This document shows, piece by piece, positions 19,905 through 29,589 of a DNA stretch of 33,355 nt (position 1 is the first letter of the stretch; each line of letters starts with the position of its first letter). The DNA lies in NCBI GenBank assembly GCA_947485165.1, contig CANKRG010000021.1:1-33355 (forward strand), given 5' to 3'. Below the pieces are notes generated by a model. The model did not search any database and had not been told where the DNA came from. It saw only the letters and a program-made list of their open reading frames with translations. Both the position numbers and the translations under genes were made by a program. Source of the stretch: Comamonadaceae bacterium. GTDB taxonomy: Bacteria > Pseudomonadota > Gammaproteobacteria > Burkholderiales > Burkholderiaceae_C.

Positions 19905-20049
19905 GTGGAGGCTTTCAGAAAGTACGAAAAAAACAAAAAAAGAGATGTCCCGAATCGGTGAAAGTGTAAATTCTATTGCACTGCAGCAAACTTAACTCAA
20001 AATTACAGTAAAACCGTCATAAATACTAAGTGTTAATAAATCAGACTAT

Positions 20050-20874
20050 TTAGTTTAATTCATTGCGGTAATGATGTGTAGAAGTCAGGTAATAACCTCG
20101 GCGTAACTCCATCGGCATTTCGTTGTAGGTGTAGGCAACGCGTTCTACGCTTAAAAGCGGCGTATTTTGCTCTATTTTTAATAGCGAACTATGCATTAAA
20201 TTCGCCGGCAAAGCGCGTATTTTCTCTACTGCACGAACCATGCGAACACCAAACTCGGTTTCAAACAAAGCATACATCGAGCCGTGGTAATCGGCCAATC
20301 GCTCTGCAGTCAAACCTTTGAAAGGGGCAGCGGGCAGCCAAATATCTTCCAAGATGGTGGGCGCGCCGCTGAACGACAGCACGCGCTGCGCCTGCCAAAC
20401 AGGGTCACCCGTACGCACATTTAGCAATTTGGCGATTTCGGCGGTGGCGCGAATACGCTTGCATTCGGTGATCTGCCGATCTGCCGGGCCTTCGCTGCTT
20501 TGGTCGCCAGAATCTGGCACCAGTTTTAAAAATCGATATTGGGCGTGTTTCTCGGCATGCGTATCAACAAAGGTACCCTTGCCTTGACGGCGCACCAGCA
20601 AATTGTCTGCCGCTAGCTCGTCAATAGCTTTGCGTACCGTGCCTTGGCTCACGCGGTAGCGTGCTGCCAAGTCCATTTCGCTGGGAATCGCTTCGCCGGG
20701 TTTCCATTCGCCGCCTTGCAGGCTTTTGAGTAGCAAACCTTTGATTTGCTGGTAAAGCGGGCTGAAAGCGGGCGCGGCAAAGTCGGGCAATCCTTGCAAA
20801 TCGCTTACAGATGCCAGCTGCGTGGCTTGCGCTGGTTGAGTTGAGTTGTCGTTTTGTGCCATCCCCTCAATCAT
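20050..20874 (-). CDS. GntR-family (HutC/UTRA type) transcriptional regulator (start 20874 or 20862)
   Basis: PLYQQIKGLLLKSLQGGEWKPGEAIPSEMDLAARYRVSQGTVRKAIDELAADNLLVRRQGKGTFV winged-helix; UTRA-like C-terminal ...PLLSVERVAYTYNEMPMELRRGYY. Confidence 0.92.
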   Translation of the reverse strand: MIEGMAQNDNSTQPAQATQLASVSDLQGLPDFAAPAFSPLYQQIKGLLLKSLQGGEWKPGEAIPSEMDLAARYRVSQGTVRKAIDELAADNLLVRRQGKGTFVDTHAEKHAQYRFLKLVPDSGDQSSEGPADRQITECKRIRATAEIAKLLNVRTGDPVWQAQRVLSFSGAPTILEDIWLPAAPFKGLTAERLADYHGSMYALFETEFGVRMVRAVEKIRALPANLMHSSLLKIEQNTPLLSVERVAYTYNEMPMELRRGYYLTSTHHYRNELN

Positions 20875-20891
20875 ATCTTATATAAGACATA
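20874..20891. promoter_or_regulatory. Palindromic operator candidate in the gntR/mdh divergent region
   Basis: ATATCTTATATAAGACAT contains the perfect palindrome TCTTATATAAGA (20876..20887), followed by a further ATAAGAC copy. Confidence 0.55.
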
Positions 20892-20898
20892 AGACAAA

Positions 20899-20928
20899 TT
20901 GACTTATTAGGGTTTTCGCGAGTAAACT
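20899..20928 (+). promoter_or_regulatory. Candidate mdh promoter
   Basis: TTGACT - 17/18 nt - GTAAAC/TAAACT, ~80 nt upstream of the mdh ATG. Confidence 0.4.
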
Positions 20929-21004
20929 TAGAGGCTGTCACTTTCTCGTTTTCTATCTTTTCTCTTCTCTTTTTTAACTTTTACTTTCAACTTTGGAGTT
21001 TTCT

Positions 21005-21991
21005 ATGAGCAAAAAGCCCGTCCGTGTAGCAGTTACAGGTGCAGCAGGTCAAATTGGTTACGCGATTTTGTTTCGCATCGCATCGGGTGAAATGCTCGGA
21101 AAAGACCAGCCCATCATCCTGCAATTGCTCGAAGTGCCCGTAGAAGGCCCACAAAAAGCACTGCAAGGTGTGATGATGGAATTGCAAGATTGCGCATTCC
21201 CATTGCTCGTTGGCATGGAAGCACACAGCGACCCGATGACTGCGTTCAAAGACGTGGACTACGCCTTGCTGATCGGTTCACGCCCGCGCGGCCCAGGCAT
21301 GGAGCGTGCTGAATTACTCGCTGTCAACGCTGAAATTTTCACGGCACAAGGTAAAGCTTTGAACGCTGTTGCCAGCCGCGACGTACGCGTCTTGGTGGTC
21401 GGCAACCCCGCCAACACCAATGCCTACATCGCCATGAAAAGCGCGCCAGACCTGCCACGTAAAAACTTCACCGCCATGCTGCGTTTGGACCACAACCGTG
21501 CTTTGTCGCAAATTGCTGCCAAAACCGGCAAAGCCGTGGCCGAGATCGAAAAATTCGTGGTGTGGGGCAACCACTCACCAACGATGTACGCTGATTACCG
21601 CTTCGCCACCATCAACGGCGCATCAGTCAAAGACATGATCAACGACCACGACTGGAACGCCAACACTTTCTTGCCGACTGTCGGCAAGCGTGGCGCAGCC
21701 ATCATCGCGGCACGTGGCGTGTCTTCTGCCGCTTCTGCAGCGAACGCCGCTATCGACCACATGCGCGATTGGGCATTGGGCACCAACGGCAAGTGGGTCA
21801 CCATGGGTATTCCGTCTGATGGCCAATACGGCATCCCGAAAGACACCATGTTTGGCTTTGCCGTGACCTGCGAAAACGGCGAATACAAAACCGTTGAAGG
21901 TTTGACCGTTGACGCGTTCAGCCAAGAATGCATCAACAAAACCCTCGCTGAGTTGCAAGAAGAGCAAAAAGGCGTGGCGCATTTACTGTAA
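21005..21991 (+). CDS. mdh: Malate dehydrogenase
   Basis: [42 protein letters not shown] and [17 protein letters not shown] before ATG 21005 (ORF track starts at TTG 20993). Confidence 0.96.
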   Translation: MSKKPVRVAVTGAAGQIGYAILFRIASGEMLGKDQPIILQLLEVPVEGPQKALQGVMMELQDCAFPLLVGMEAHSDPMTAFKDVDYALLIGSRPRGPGMERAELLAVNAEIFTAQGKALNAVASRDVRVLVVGNPANTNAYIAMKSAPDLPRKNFTAMLRLDHNRALSQIAAKTGKAVAEIEKFVVWGNHSPTMYADYRFATINGASVKDMINDHDWNANTFLPTVGKRGAAIIAARGVSSAASAANAAIDHMRDWALGTNGKWVTMGIPSDGQYGIPKDTMFGFAVTCENGEYKTVEGLTVDAFSQECINKTLAELQEEQKGVAHLL

Positions 21992-22020
21992 TCACGGAAA
22001 ATAAACTGGCTAGACTGACT

Positions 22021-23139
22021 ATGCAGCTTGTTCCCGCATCCACCCAAGTGCATCCGCGAGATGTGCTGTTGGGTGCGCAGGCTGCGGGTGTCAGTTTGCC
22101 AGTGTGTGATCATTATTGCGGCGTTGAAGCCCGCATGTTGAAGAGCTTGCAGCTGCAAAAAGAACTTGCTGAAGAGTTTGGCACCTGCGTGTTTGACGTG
22201 ACATTGGATTGCGAAGATGGTGCACCCGTTGGGGGCGAGGTAGAACATGCTGGATTGGTGGCTAAAATAGCATCAAATTCGGCGTTAGACGGTGTAAATA
22301 TTGAATACAATGCTATTAAAAAAATAGCAAATAAACACCTTGAAGTGCGGAAATTATCGCGTGTGGCTGTCCGCGTGCATGCGCCAGACCATGCGGCCTT
22401 TGAGTCAGATATCGACATCATCGTCGGCCAAGCATCGCATGCCTTGTGCCATGTGATGATCCCGAAAGTGGAGTCCGTTACGGACGTTGATCGCGCCGTC
22501 AAATTGATTGATGCGGCGCAGAAGAAATCTAAGGTGGTGAGTACTAACTTTCAAGGCAGGCTTACGAATAATGGCAAGTTGCCATTGCATGTGTTGATTG
22601 AGTCTCCCACGGCAGTCCACCGTGCTTTTGAGATTGCCGCACACCCTCGCGTGCAGTCGCTCAGTTTTGGGTTGATGGACTTTGTTTCTAGCCACGGTGG
22701 TGCAATTCCGGCAAGTGCTATGGGTTTGGCGGGGCAGTTCACGCATCCGCTGGTGGTTCGGGCCAAGTTGGCGATTGCTAGCGCCTGCCATGCGCACGGT
22801 AAAGTGCCTTCGCACTGTGTGGTGACTGAGTTTTCTGATGCAGACGCTATTAAAAATGCAGCGATTCAAGCAGCAAATACCTTGGGTTTTACGCGAATGT
22901 GGAGCATTCACCCCAGTCAAATTCGTCCCATCTTGGCGGCTTTTGCGCCGGCTGCGAACGACATTGACGTGGCTACACACATCATCGCCGCTGGCGTGGA
23001 TGCCGATTGGGCACCCATCAACTACCAAGGCATGCTGCACGACCGCGCCAGTTACCGTTACTACTGGCAAGTGCTAGAACGTGCGCACCAAACAGGAAGA
23101 GCGATGGATAAGTCTGTGGCTCATTTTTTTAACGATTGA
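22021..23139 (+). CDS. HpcH/HpaI aldolase / citrate lyase beta-like (CitE-like) CoA-ester lyase
   Basis: [60 protein letters not shown] and [12 protein letters not shown]. Confidence 0.88.
   Translation: MQLVPASTQVHPRDVLLGAQAAGVSLPVCDHYCGVEARMLKSLQLQKELAEEFGTCVFDVTLDCEDGAPVGGEVEHAGLVAKIASNSALDGVNIEYNAIKKIANKHLEVRKLSRVAVRVHAPDHAAFESDIDIIVGQASHALCHVMIPKVESVTDVDRAVKLIDAAQKKSKVVSTNFQGRLTNNGKLPLHVLIESPTAVHRAFEIAAHPRVQSLSFGLMDFVSSHGGAIPASAMGLAGQFTHPLVVRAKLAIASACHAHGKVPSHCVVTEFSDADAIKNAAIQAANTLGFTRMWSIHPSQIRPILAAFAPAANDIDVATHIIAAGVDADWAPINYQGMLHDRASYRYYWQVLERAHQTGRAMDKSVAHFFND
22286..22335 (+). repeat. Intragenic copy of the ~50 nt repeat family (inside the CitE-like gene, sense)
   Basis: TAGACGGTGTAAATATTGAATACAATGCTATTAAAAAAATAGCAAATAAA; 37/50 ungapped identities to the leuD copy, including TAGCAAATAAA at the end. 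Confidence 0.75.
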
Positions 23140-23164
23140 TTATTTTTGAAACTAGGAGATTGAG

Positions 23165-25789
23165 ATGTTACAAGCCTACAGAACCCACGTTGCCGAGCGC
23201 GCTGCGCTAGGTATTCCGCCATTGCCTCTGTCAGCCAAGCAAACTGGCGAGTTGATTGAACTGCTCAAAGTGCCACCAGCGGGCGAAGAGGCAACACTGG
23301 TTGACTTGATCACACACCGTGTGCCAGCGGGTGTAGACGCTGCTGCTAAAGTGAAAGCTAGCTACCTAGCTGCTGTTGCCCACGGAACAGAGTCCTGCGC
23401 ACTCATCAGCCGTGCGCAAGCAACGACACTTTTGGGCACTATGCTGGGTGGCTACAACATTGGCCCGATGGTGGCTTTGTTGGACGACTCTGCTGTTGCT
23501 GCAGAAGCCGCTGCGGGTCTGAAAAAGACTTTGTTGATGTTTGACCAGTTTCATGATGTCAAAGAAAAAGCCGACAAAGGCAATTCCTTTGCCAAGTCTG
23601 TGTTGCAAAGCTGGGCCGATGCTGAGTGGTTCACCAGCCGCCCAGAAGTGCCAAAGTCCATCACTTTGACCATTTTCAAAGTGGCCGGTGAAATTAATAC
23701 TGACGATTTGTCTCCAGCGCCTGATGCATTTAGCCGCCCAGACATCCCGATGCATGCATTGGCCATGCACAAAAATGGCCGTCCAGGCATCGTTCCGGAA
23801 GAAGAAGGCAAGCGTGGCCCTGTGAAATTCATCAACGACTTGAAAGCCAAGGGCAACTTGGTTGCCTACGCGGGCGATGTGGTCGGTACGGGTTCCAGCC
23901 GTAAATCAGCCACCAATTCCGTGCTGTGGTTTACCGGTGAAGACATTCCGTTTGTGCCAAACAAGCGTTTTGGCGGTGTGTGCTTGGGCAATAAAATTGC
24001 CCCAATTTTCTACAACACCATGGAAGACTCAGGCGCTTTGCCGATTGAGTTGGACGTGAGCAACATGAACATGGGCGACGTGGTTGAGCTGCGCCCTTAT
24101 GACGGCCAAGCCCTCAAAGATGGCAAAGTGATTGCCGAGTTCAAGCTGAAAAGCGATGTGCTGTTTGACGAAGTGCGCGCCGGCGGCCGTATTCCGCTCA
24201 TCATCGGCCGTGGTTTGACCTCCAAAGCGCGTGAAGCGCTGGGCCTGCCAGTGTCTACTTTGTTCCGTTTGCCGCAAAATCCGGTTGACACCAAAAAAGG
24301 CTTCACACTGGCGCAAAAAATGGTCGGCCGTGCTTGCGGTTTACCCGTGGTCAACGGCAATCAGCAAGGCGTTCGTCCAGGCATGTATTGCGAACCAAAA
24401 ATGACCAGCGTCGGTTCACAAGACACCACCGGCCCGATGACCCGTGACGAGCTGAAAGACCTGGCTTGCCTGGGCTTCAGCGCCGATCTGGTGATGCAGT
24501 CTTTCTGCCACACAGCTGCCTATCCAAAACCCGTCGACGTGAAAATGCACCACGAGTTGCCAGAGTTCATGACCGATCGCGGTGGCATCCCCCTGCGTCC
24601 GGGTGACGGCATCATCCACAGCTGGTTGAACCGCATGCTGTTGCCTGACACCGTCGGCACTGGCGGCGACAGCCACACCCGTTTTCCTATCGGCATCAGC
24701 TTCCCTGCGGGTTCTGGCTTGGTCGCGTTTGGTGCAGCTACGGGCGTGATGCCACTCGACATGCCCGAGAGCGTGTTGGTGCGCTTCAAAGGCAGCATGC
24801 AGCCCGGCGTGACGCTGCGCGATTTGGTCAATGCCATTCCGTTGTATGCGATCAAAGCGGGTTTATTGACGGTGGCCAAGCAAGGCAAGATCAACATTTT
24901 CTCGGGTCGTATTTTGGAAATCGAAGGCCTGCCAGACCTCAAAGTTGAGCAGGCGTTTGAATTGTCTGACGCGTCTGCCGAGCGTTCTGCCGGTGGTTGC
25001 ACCGTGCATTTGAACAAAGAACCCATCATCGAGTACATCACCAGCAACATCACCATGTTGAAGTGGATGATTGCAACCGGTTACAGCGATGTCCGCACCA
25101 TCAACCGCCGCATCGCCGCGATGGAGGCCTGGTTGGCCAAGCCTGACTTGTTGAAAGGCGATGCAGATGCCGAATACGCCGCCGTGATCGAGATTGATTT
25201 GGCTGACATCCATGAGCCTATCGTCGCCTGCCCGAACGACCCGGATGATGTGAAAACATTGGCTGAGGTAGCAGGTAGCAAGATTGATGAAGTGTTTATT
25301 GGCAGCTGCATGACCAATATCGGTCACTTTCGCGCAGCGTCCAAACTGCTTGAAAACAAACGTGACATTCCGGTCAAGCTGTGGGTGGCACCACCGACCA
25401 AAATGGATGCCCATCAGTTGAGCGAAGAAGGCCACTACGGCGTGCTGGGTAGTGCTGGCGCACGCATGGAAATGCCGGGCTGCAGCTTGTGCATGGGTAA
25501 CCAAGCGCAGGTGAAAGAGGGCGCAACAGTGTTCTCCACATCGACACGTAACTTCCCGAACCGTTTGGGTAAAAACAGCAATGTGTATTTGGGTAGCGCC
25601 GAATTGGCGGCTATTTGCTCCAAACTGGGCCGTATCCCCACCAAGGCAGAGTACATGGCCGACATGGGTGTATTGACCGCCGCCAGCGACAAAATTTACC
25701 AATACATGAATTTTGACAAAATGCCCGACTTCACCGATGTGACTGAAGCCGCGGACAAGGCGGCTGAAAAAGCCGCAGCAACCGCATAA
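23165..25789 (+). CDS. acnB: Bifunctional aconitate hydratase 2 / 2-methylisocitrate dehydratase
   Basis: 874 aa; [60 protein letters not shown] and [12 protein letters not shown]. Confidence 0.97.
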   Translation: MLQAYRTHVAERAALGIPPLPLSAKQTGELIELLKVPPAGEEATLVDLITHRVPAGVDAAAKVKASYLAAVAHGTESCALISRAQATTLLGTMLGGYNIGPMVALLDDSAVAAEAAAGLKKTLLMFDQFHDVKEKADKGNSFAKSVLQSWADAEWFTSRPEVPKSITLTIFKVAGEINTDDLSPAPDAFSRPDIPMHALAMHKNGRPGIVPEEEGKRGPVKFINDLKAKGNLVAYAGDVVGTGSSRKSATNSVLWFTGEDIPFVPNKRFGGVCLGNKIAPIFYNTMEDSGALPIELDVSNMNMGDVVELRPYDGQALKDGKVIAEFKLKSDVLFDEVRAGGRIPLIIGRGLTSKAREALGLPVSTLFRLPQNPVDTKKGFTLAQKMVGRACGLPVVNGNQQGVRPGMYCEPKMTSVGSQDTTGPMTRDELKDLACLGFSADLVMQSFCHTAAYPKPVDVKMHHELPEFMTDRGGIPLRPGDGIIHSWLNRMLLPDTVGTGGDSHTRFPIGISFPAGSGLVAFGAATGVMPLDMPESVLVRFKGSMQPGVTLRDLVNAIPLYAIKAGLLTVAKQGKINIFSGRILEIEGLPDLKVEQAFELSDASAERSAGGCTVHLNKEPIIEYITSNITMLKWMIATGYSDVRTINRRIAAMEAWLAKPDLLKGDADAEYAAVIEIDLADIHEPIVACPNDPDDVKTLAEVAGSKIDEVFIGSCMTNIGHFRAASKLLENKRDIPVKLWVAPPTKMDAHQLSEEGHYGVLGSAGARMEMPGCSLCMGNQAQVKEGATVFSTSTRNFPNRLGKNSNVYLGSAELAAICSKLGRIPTKAEYMADMGVLTAASDKIYQYMNFDKMPDFTDVTEAADKAAEKAAATA

Positions 25790-25805
25790 ATCAGCGCTGA
25801 ACAGC

Positions 25806-25840
25806 AAAAAGCCATGCAAGCTGCCTTGCATGGCTTTTTT
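25806..25840 (+). terminator. Rho-independent terminator after acnB
   Basis: AAAAAGCCATGCAAG-CTGC-CTTGCATGGCTTTTTT; 10-bp perfect stem plus T-tract. Confidence 0.95.
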
Positions 25841-25857
25841 ATGCCTAAATATGACTC

Positions 25858-25900
25858 TAGTCGTCGTATTTATTCCCTAAGATGCTATTGATTTAATAGC
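25858..25900 (+). repeat. Copy of the ~45-50 nt repeat family (3' of acnB)
   Basis: TAGTCGTCGTATTTATTCCCTAAGATGCTATTGATTTAATAGC; 35/43 ungapped identities to the leuD copy. Confidence 0.85.
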
Positions 25901-25908
25901 ATCTTAGG
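25876..25908. terminator. Perfect 14-bp inverted repeat between convergent acnB and the IlvD-like gene; possible bidirectional transcript end
   Basis: CCTAAGATGCTATT-GATTT-AATAGCATCTTAGG, ending within 10 nt of the minus-strand stop. Confidence 0.6.
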
Positions 25909-25914
25909 TGAATA

Positions 25915-27651
25915 TCAATGGTTGTCACGTGGCACTTGTGAGCCGCGTTTGCCGACTAAAAAGTCTAAATCAACGCCTTCATCGGCCTGCAGCACGTGGT
26001 CGATATAGAGCTTCCAATAGCCAGAATCCATGGGTGGCTTAGGCGGTGTCCACAAAGCCAAGCGGCGCGCTAATTCTTCGTCGCTGATGTGCAAATGCAG
26101 TTTGCGCTCTGGCACGTTCAGTTCAATCAAATCCCCGTTTTGCACCACGGCCAACGGGCCACCGGCGGCCGCTTCAGGTGCGGCATGCAAAACCACTGTT
26201 CCGTAGGCGGTGCCGCTCATACGTGCGTCGCTGATACGCACCATGTCGGTGATGCCTTTGCGCAAGATCTTTGGTGGCAACGGCATGTTCCCCACCTCAG
26301 CCATGCCTGGGTAGCCCTTTGGGCCGCAGTTTTTAAGCACCATGACGCAAGTTTCGTCAATATCCAAATCTTCGTCGTCAATGCGCTTGTGGAAGTCTTC
26401 GATGTTCTCAAACACCACGGCACGACCCTTATGCACCAGTAATGACGGGGTTGCCGCACTCGGTTTGATCACCGCGCCGCGTGGCGATAAATTGCCCTTC
26501 AAAATGGCGATGCCCGCTTTTTCTTTGAAAGGGGTTGCCAAAGGGGTAATCACATCGGTGTTGTAGTTTTCAGCGCCAGCAATGTTTTGCGCAACCGTTT
26601 GTCCAGTAACAGTGACGATGTCTTGGTGTAGCAAGTGTGAAATTTCCTTCATCACCGCCGGCAGACCACCCGCATAGCAAAAATCCTCCATCAGGTATTT
26701 GCCTGAAGGTTGCAGGTTGACCAAGCAAGGCAACTCGCTGGCCAGACGGTCAAAATCTTCAATCGCCAACTCTACGCCAATACGTCGTGCCATGGCCACC
26801 AAATGAATCACCGCATTGGTCGATCCACCAATCGCAGCCAGTGTGACGATGGCATTTTCAAAAGCTTTGCGTGTCATCACCTTAGACAGCTTCATGTCTT
26901 CGTGCACCATTTCCACAGCGCGTCTGCCAGCCATGCGTGCCAATACGTTGCGGCGTCCATCTACTGCTGGGTACGCAGCGTTACCTGGCAGGCCAATGCC
27001 CAGGGCTTCCACCATGCTGGCCATCGTCGAAGCAGTACCCATCGTCATGCACGAGCCGTGGCTGCGGTGCATGCAGCTTTCGGATTCAAAAAAGTCTTCC
27101 AACTTCAATGTGCCTGCGCGGACTTGCTCACTCATGCTCCACACACCCGTACCCGAGCCCAATTCTTGACCCCGCCATTTCCCGCTGAGCATAGGGCCGC
27201 CACTCACACCGATGGTTGGCAAGTCAACACTGGCCGCACCCATCACCAGCGAAGGCGTGGTTTTGTCGCACCCCATGAGCAATACGACGCCATCAATCGG
27301 GTTGCCGCGAATGCTTTCTTCAACGTCCATACTTGCCAAGTTGCGGTACAACATAGCGGTAGGGCGCAACAATGTTTCACCCAAGGACATCACAGGGAAT
27401 TCAAGCGGAAATCCACCGGCTTCATAAACGCCGATTTTGACCTGCTCGGCCAAGGTGCGGAAGTGAGAATTGCAAGGTGTGAGTTCACTGAAGGTGTTGC
27501 AAATGCCAATCACAGGGCGACCATCAAACTGGTCATGCGGCACGCCTTTGCCTTTGACCCAGCTGCGATAGGCAAAGCCATCGCGGTCTTGACGACCAAA
27601 CCACTGTTGGCTGCGAAGTTCATGGGCTGGTTTTTTTGGTGTTTGGGTCAT
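25915..27651 (-). CDS. IlvD/Edd-family sugar-acid dehydratase (L-arabonate/D-xylonate dehydratase-like); likely start MTQTPKK at 27651
   Basis: GICNTFSELTPCNSHFR, LLMGCDKTTPSLVMGAASVDLP, IGGSTNAVIHLVAMARR and C-terminal GSQVPRDNH; resembles the aldonic-acid dehydratase subgroup more than IlvD proper. Confidence 0.88.
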   Translation of the reverse strand: MTQTPKKPAHELRSQQWFGRQDRDGFAYRSWVKGKGVPHDQFDGRPVIGICNTFSELTPCNSHFRTLAEQVKIGVYEAGGFPLEFPVMSLGETLLRPTAMLYRNLASMDVEESIRGNPIDGVVLLMGCDKTTPSLVMGAASVDLPTIGVSGGPMLSGKWRGQELGSGTGVWSMSEQVRAGTLKLEDFFESESCMHRSHGSCMTMGTASTMASMVEALGIGLPGNAAYPAVDGRRNVLARMAGRRAVEMVHEDMKLSKVMTRKAFENAIVTLAAIGGSTNAVIHLVAMARRIGVELAIEDFDRLASELPCLVNLQPSGKYLMEDFCYAGGLPAVMKEISHLLHQDIVTVTGQTVAQNIAGAENYNTDVITPLATPFKEKAGIAILKGNLSPRGAVIKPSAATPSLLVHKGRAVVFENIEDFHKRIDDEDLDIDETCVMVLKNCGPKGYPGMAEVGNMPLPPKILRKGITDMVRISDARMSGTAYGTVVLHAAPEAAAGGPLAVVQNGDLIELNVPERKLHLHISDEELARRLALWTPPKPPMDSGYWKLYIDHVLQADEGVDLDFLVGKRGSQVPRDNH

Positions 27652-27689
27652 TTGAAATGTAAATTTTTGCGATTGAGGATGAAAATTTC

Positions 27690-27699
27690 GGGTATACCC
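27690..27699. promoter_or_regulatory. Candidate operator GGGTATACCC upstream of the dehydratase
   Basis: Perfect 10-bp palindrome with a GGTATACC core, 39 nt upstream of the dehydratase ATG in the divergent intergenic region. Confidence 0.5.
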
Positions 27700-27806
27700 T
27701 GAGGTCTTAATGGTCTTATGGTAATACGATAGCGACATTAACGCAAACGTTGATTTAGTTCAAGTTGCAGGGTTAAAAACAATAGTTTTAATGATGTGGA
27801 GTTGAT

Positions 27807-28745
27807 TTGTCTAAGCCAGAAATATTAACAGTTGCCAAGTTGTGGCCGCCTTATCTTGAAGAGTTGCAACAAAATTTTGTGGTGCATGATCGTACGCATG
27901 AGTTAGATGCAGCCGCTTTTGCGCAAATCGCACCACGAATCAAGGCTATTGCCGGTGGTGGTGAGTCGCAGGTGACACGTGCATTGATGGAACAGCTGCC
28001 GGCGTTACAGATGATTTCCGTCTTTGGTGTTGGCTACGATCGCTATGACGTCGCTGCCGCGCGTGAGCGCAGCATTCCAGTCACCAATACGCCTGATGTG
28101 CTGACTGACGATGTCGCAGACATGGGCATTGCCTTGATGCTAGCACTTTCGCGCAGTATTCCGCAAGCAGATCAATATGTGCGTGATGGCAAATGGATGG
28201 GTGGGCCTATGCCTCTCGCACGTAAAGTGAGTGGAGCGCGTTTAGGTATTGTCGGTTTAGGTCGTATTGGCAGCGCCATTGCGCGCCGAGCTGCGGGGTT
28301 TGACATGAGCATTGCATACACATCCAGAAATAAAGTGGTGGACAGTCCTTACACCTATTACCCTACGCCAGCCGCACTGGCTGCTGAGGTCGATTTTTTG
28401 ATGGTCATCACACCCGGCGGTGCGGGCACCAAGGGCTTGATCAATGCCGAAGTTTTAACTGCTTTGGGCGCAAAAGGTTATTTGATCAATGTGGCGCGCG
28501 GCTCGGTGGTTGACGAATCCGCGCTGATAACTGCATTGCAGAATAATGTGATTGCAGGTGCTGCATTAGATGTGTTTGAAAACGAACCCCATGTCCCAGC
28601 CGCCTTGTGCGCTATGAGCAATGTTGTGCTCGCGCCGCATGTGGCAAGCGCAACCTGGCAAACGCGTCGTGCGATGGCTGATTTGGCATTTGGCAATTTG
28701 CAGGCGCATTTTGCGGGTAAGCCGTTGTTGACGCCAGTTCCCTGA
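27807..28745 (+). CDS. D-2-hydroxyacid dehydrogenase (glyoxylate/hydroxypyruvate reductase-like); TTG start
   Basis: GARLGIVGLGRIGSAIARRAAGF (NAD-binding), NVARGSVVDESAL, AALDVFENEP and LAPHVASAT; GGAG SD upstream of TTG. Confidence 0.9.
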   Translation: MSKPEILTVAKLWPPYLEELQQNFVVHDRTHELDAAAFAQIAPRIKAIAGGGESQVTRALMEQLPALQMISVFGVGYDRYDVAAARERSIPVTNTPDVLTDDVADMGIALMLALSRSIPQADQYVRDGKWMGGPMPLARKVSGARLGIVGLGRIGSAIARRAAGFDMSIAYTSRNKVVDSPYTYYPTPAALAAEVDFLMVITPGGAGTKGLINAEVLTALGAKGYLINVARGSVVDESALITALQNNVIAGAALDVFENEPHVPAALCAMSNVVLAPHVASATWQTRRAMADLAFGNLQAHFAGKPLLTPVP

Positions 28746-28759
28746 AATAAGCTCAAAAC

Positions 28760-29503
28760 ATGATTAAAAACGTACACGGCAATACAGTGGACTTCCTTGG
28801 CGAAGCCATTGTTGCTGGGCGTTATACAGAGGGTGGTGCTATGCCGCCAGAACCCGTATTGTGCGAAGAATTAGGGGTCAGCCGCACCGTGGTGCGCGAA
28901 GCCATCAAGTCGTTGGTCGCCAAAGGCTTGATACACACGGGACCTAAAGTTGGTACGCGTGTGTTGTCTGCAGATCAATGGAATTGGTTTGATGCTGATG
29001 TCATTGCTTGGCAATCGAAGGCAGGTTTGACGGCGGAATTCATCCGTGATTTGCAAGATCTACGCCGCGTGGTTGAGCCCGCTGCAGTTCGCTTCGCTGC
29101 CATGCGAGCGACGTCAGAAGACATTGCGCGCATTGAAGCGGCCTATGACGGTATGAAGCAGGCCGTTTACGAAGGTGGCGACTACATCACCTTTGATTTG
29201 CGTTTTCATCAAGGCTTGCTCGCTGCATCACACAACCGCATGTTGGTTCAAATGAGCAAGGCATTAAGTGCCTTATTGCGAACCAGCTTTGAGTTATCAA
29301 CGGCCAAAAAAGATGGGCCACTCAGTTCTTTGCCTCTGCACCGCGCGGTTTTAGATGCCGTTATTGCGCAGAATCCAACGCAAGCTGAGCGTGCGATCGG
29401 TATGCTGATTGACAGTGCACATACTGATATTGAAGAAATCTTGACTTCTCGCAGACGTTTACCGCGCGTGAATAAGCCGGCGTCAGAATTGCGAGCAGCT
29501 TGA
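28760..29503 (+). CDS. FadR-type GntR-family transcriptional regulator (FCD domain)
   Basis: GGAMPPEPVLCEELGVSRTVVREAIKSLVAKGLIHTGPKVGTRV HTH; FHQGLLAASHNRML FCD metal-site-like motif. Confidence 0.92.
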   Translation: MIKNVHGNTVDFLGEAIVAGRYTEGGAMPPEPVLCEELGVSRTVVREAIKSLVAKGLIHTGPKVGTRVLSADQWNWFDADVIAWQSKAGLTAEFIRDLQDLRRVVEPAAVRFAAMRATSEDIARIEAAYDGMKQAVYEGGDYITFDLRFHQGLLAASHNRMLVQMSKALSALLRTSFELSTAKKDGPLSSLPLHRAVLDAVIAQNPTQAERAIGMLIDSAHTDIEEILTSRRRLPRVNKPASELRAA

Positions 29504-29517
29504 TATTTTTGTAGATA

Positions 29518-29543
29518 TAGGATTAAATTTTAGGATTAAATTT
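29518..29543. repeat. Perfect 13-bp tandem duplication
   Basis: TAGGATTAAATTT TAGGATTAAATTT. Confidence 0.95.
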
Positions 29544-29589
29544 TTCGATCCCGTAAGTAAGTTTGTATAACCACGAAGGAGACTGTCAG

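Noticed and set aside
20150-20200. Possible seventh copy of the repeat family inside gntR (AGCGGCGTATTTTGCTCTATTTTTAATAGCGAA).
   Set aside because: Shares CGGCGTATTT and TAATAGC with the leuD repeat but needs about 10 nt of gaps; the encoded LLKIEQNTPLLSVERVA looks like normal HutC/UTRA sequence. Too weak to claim.
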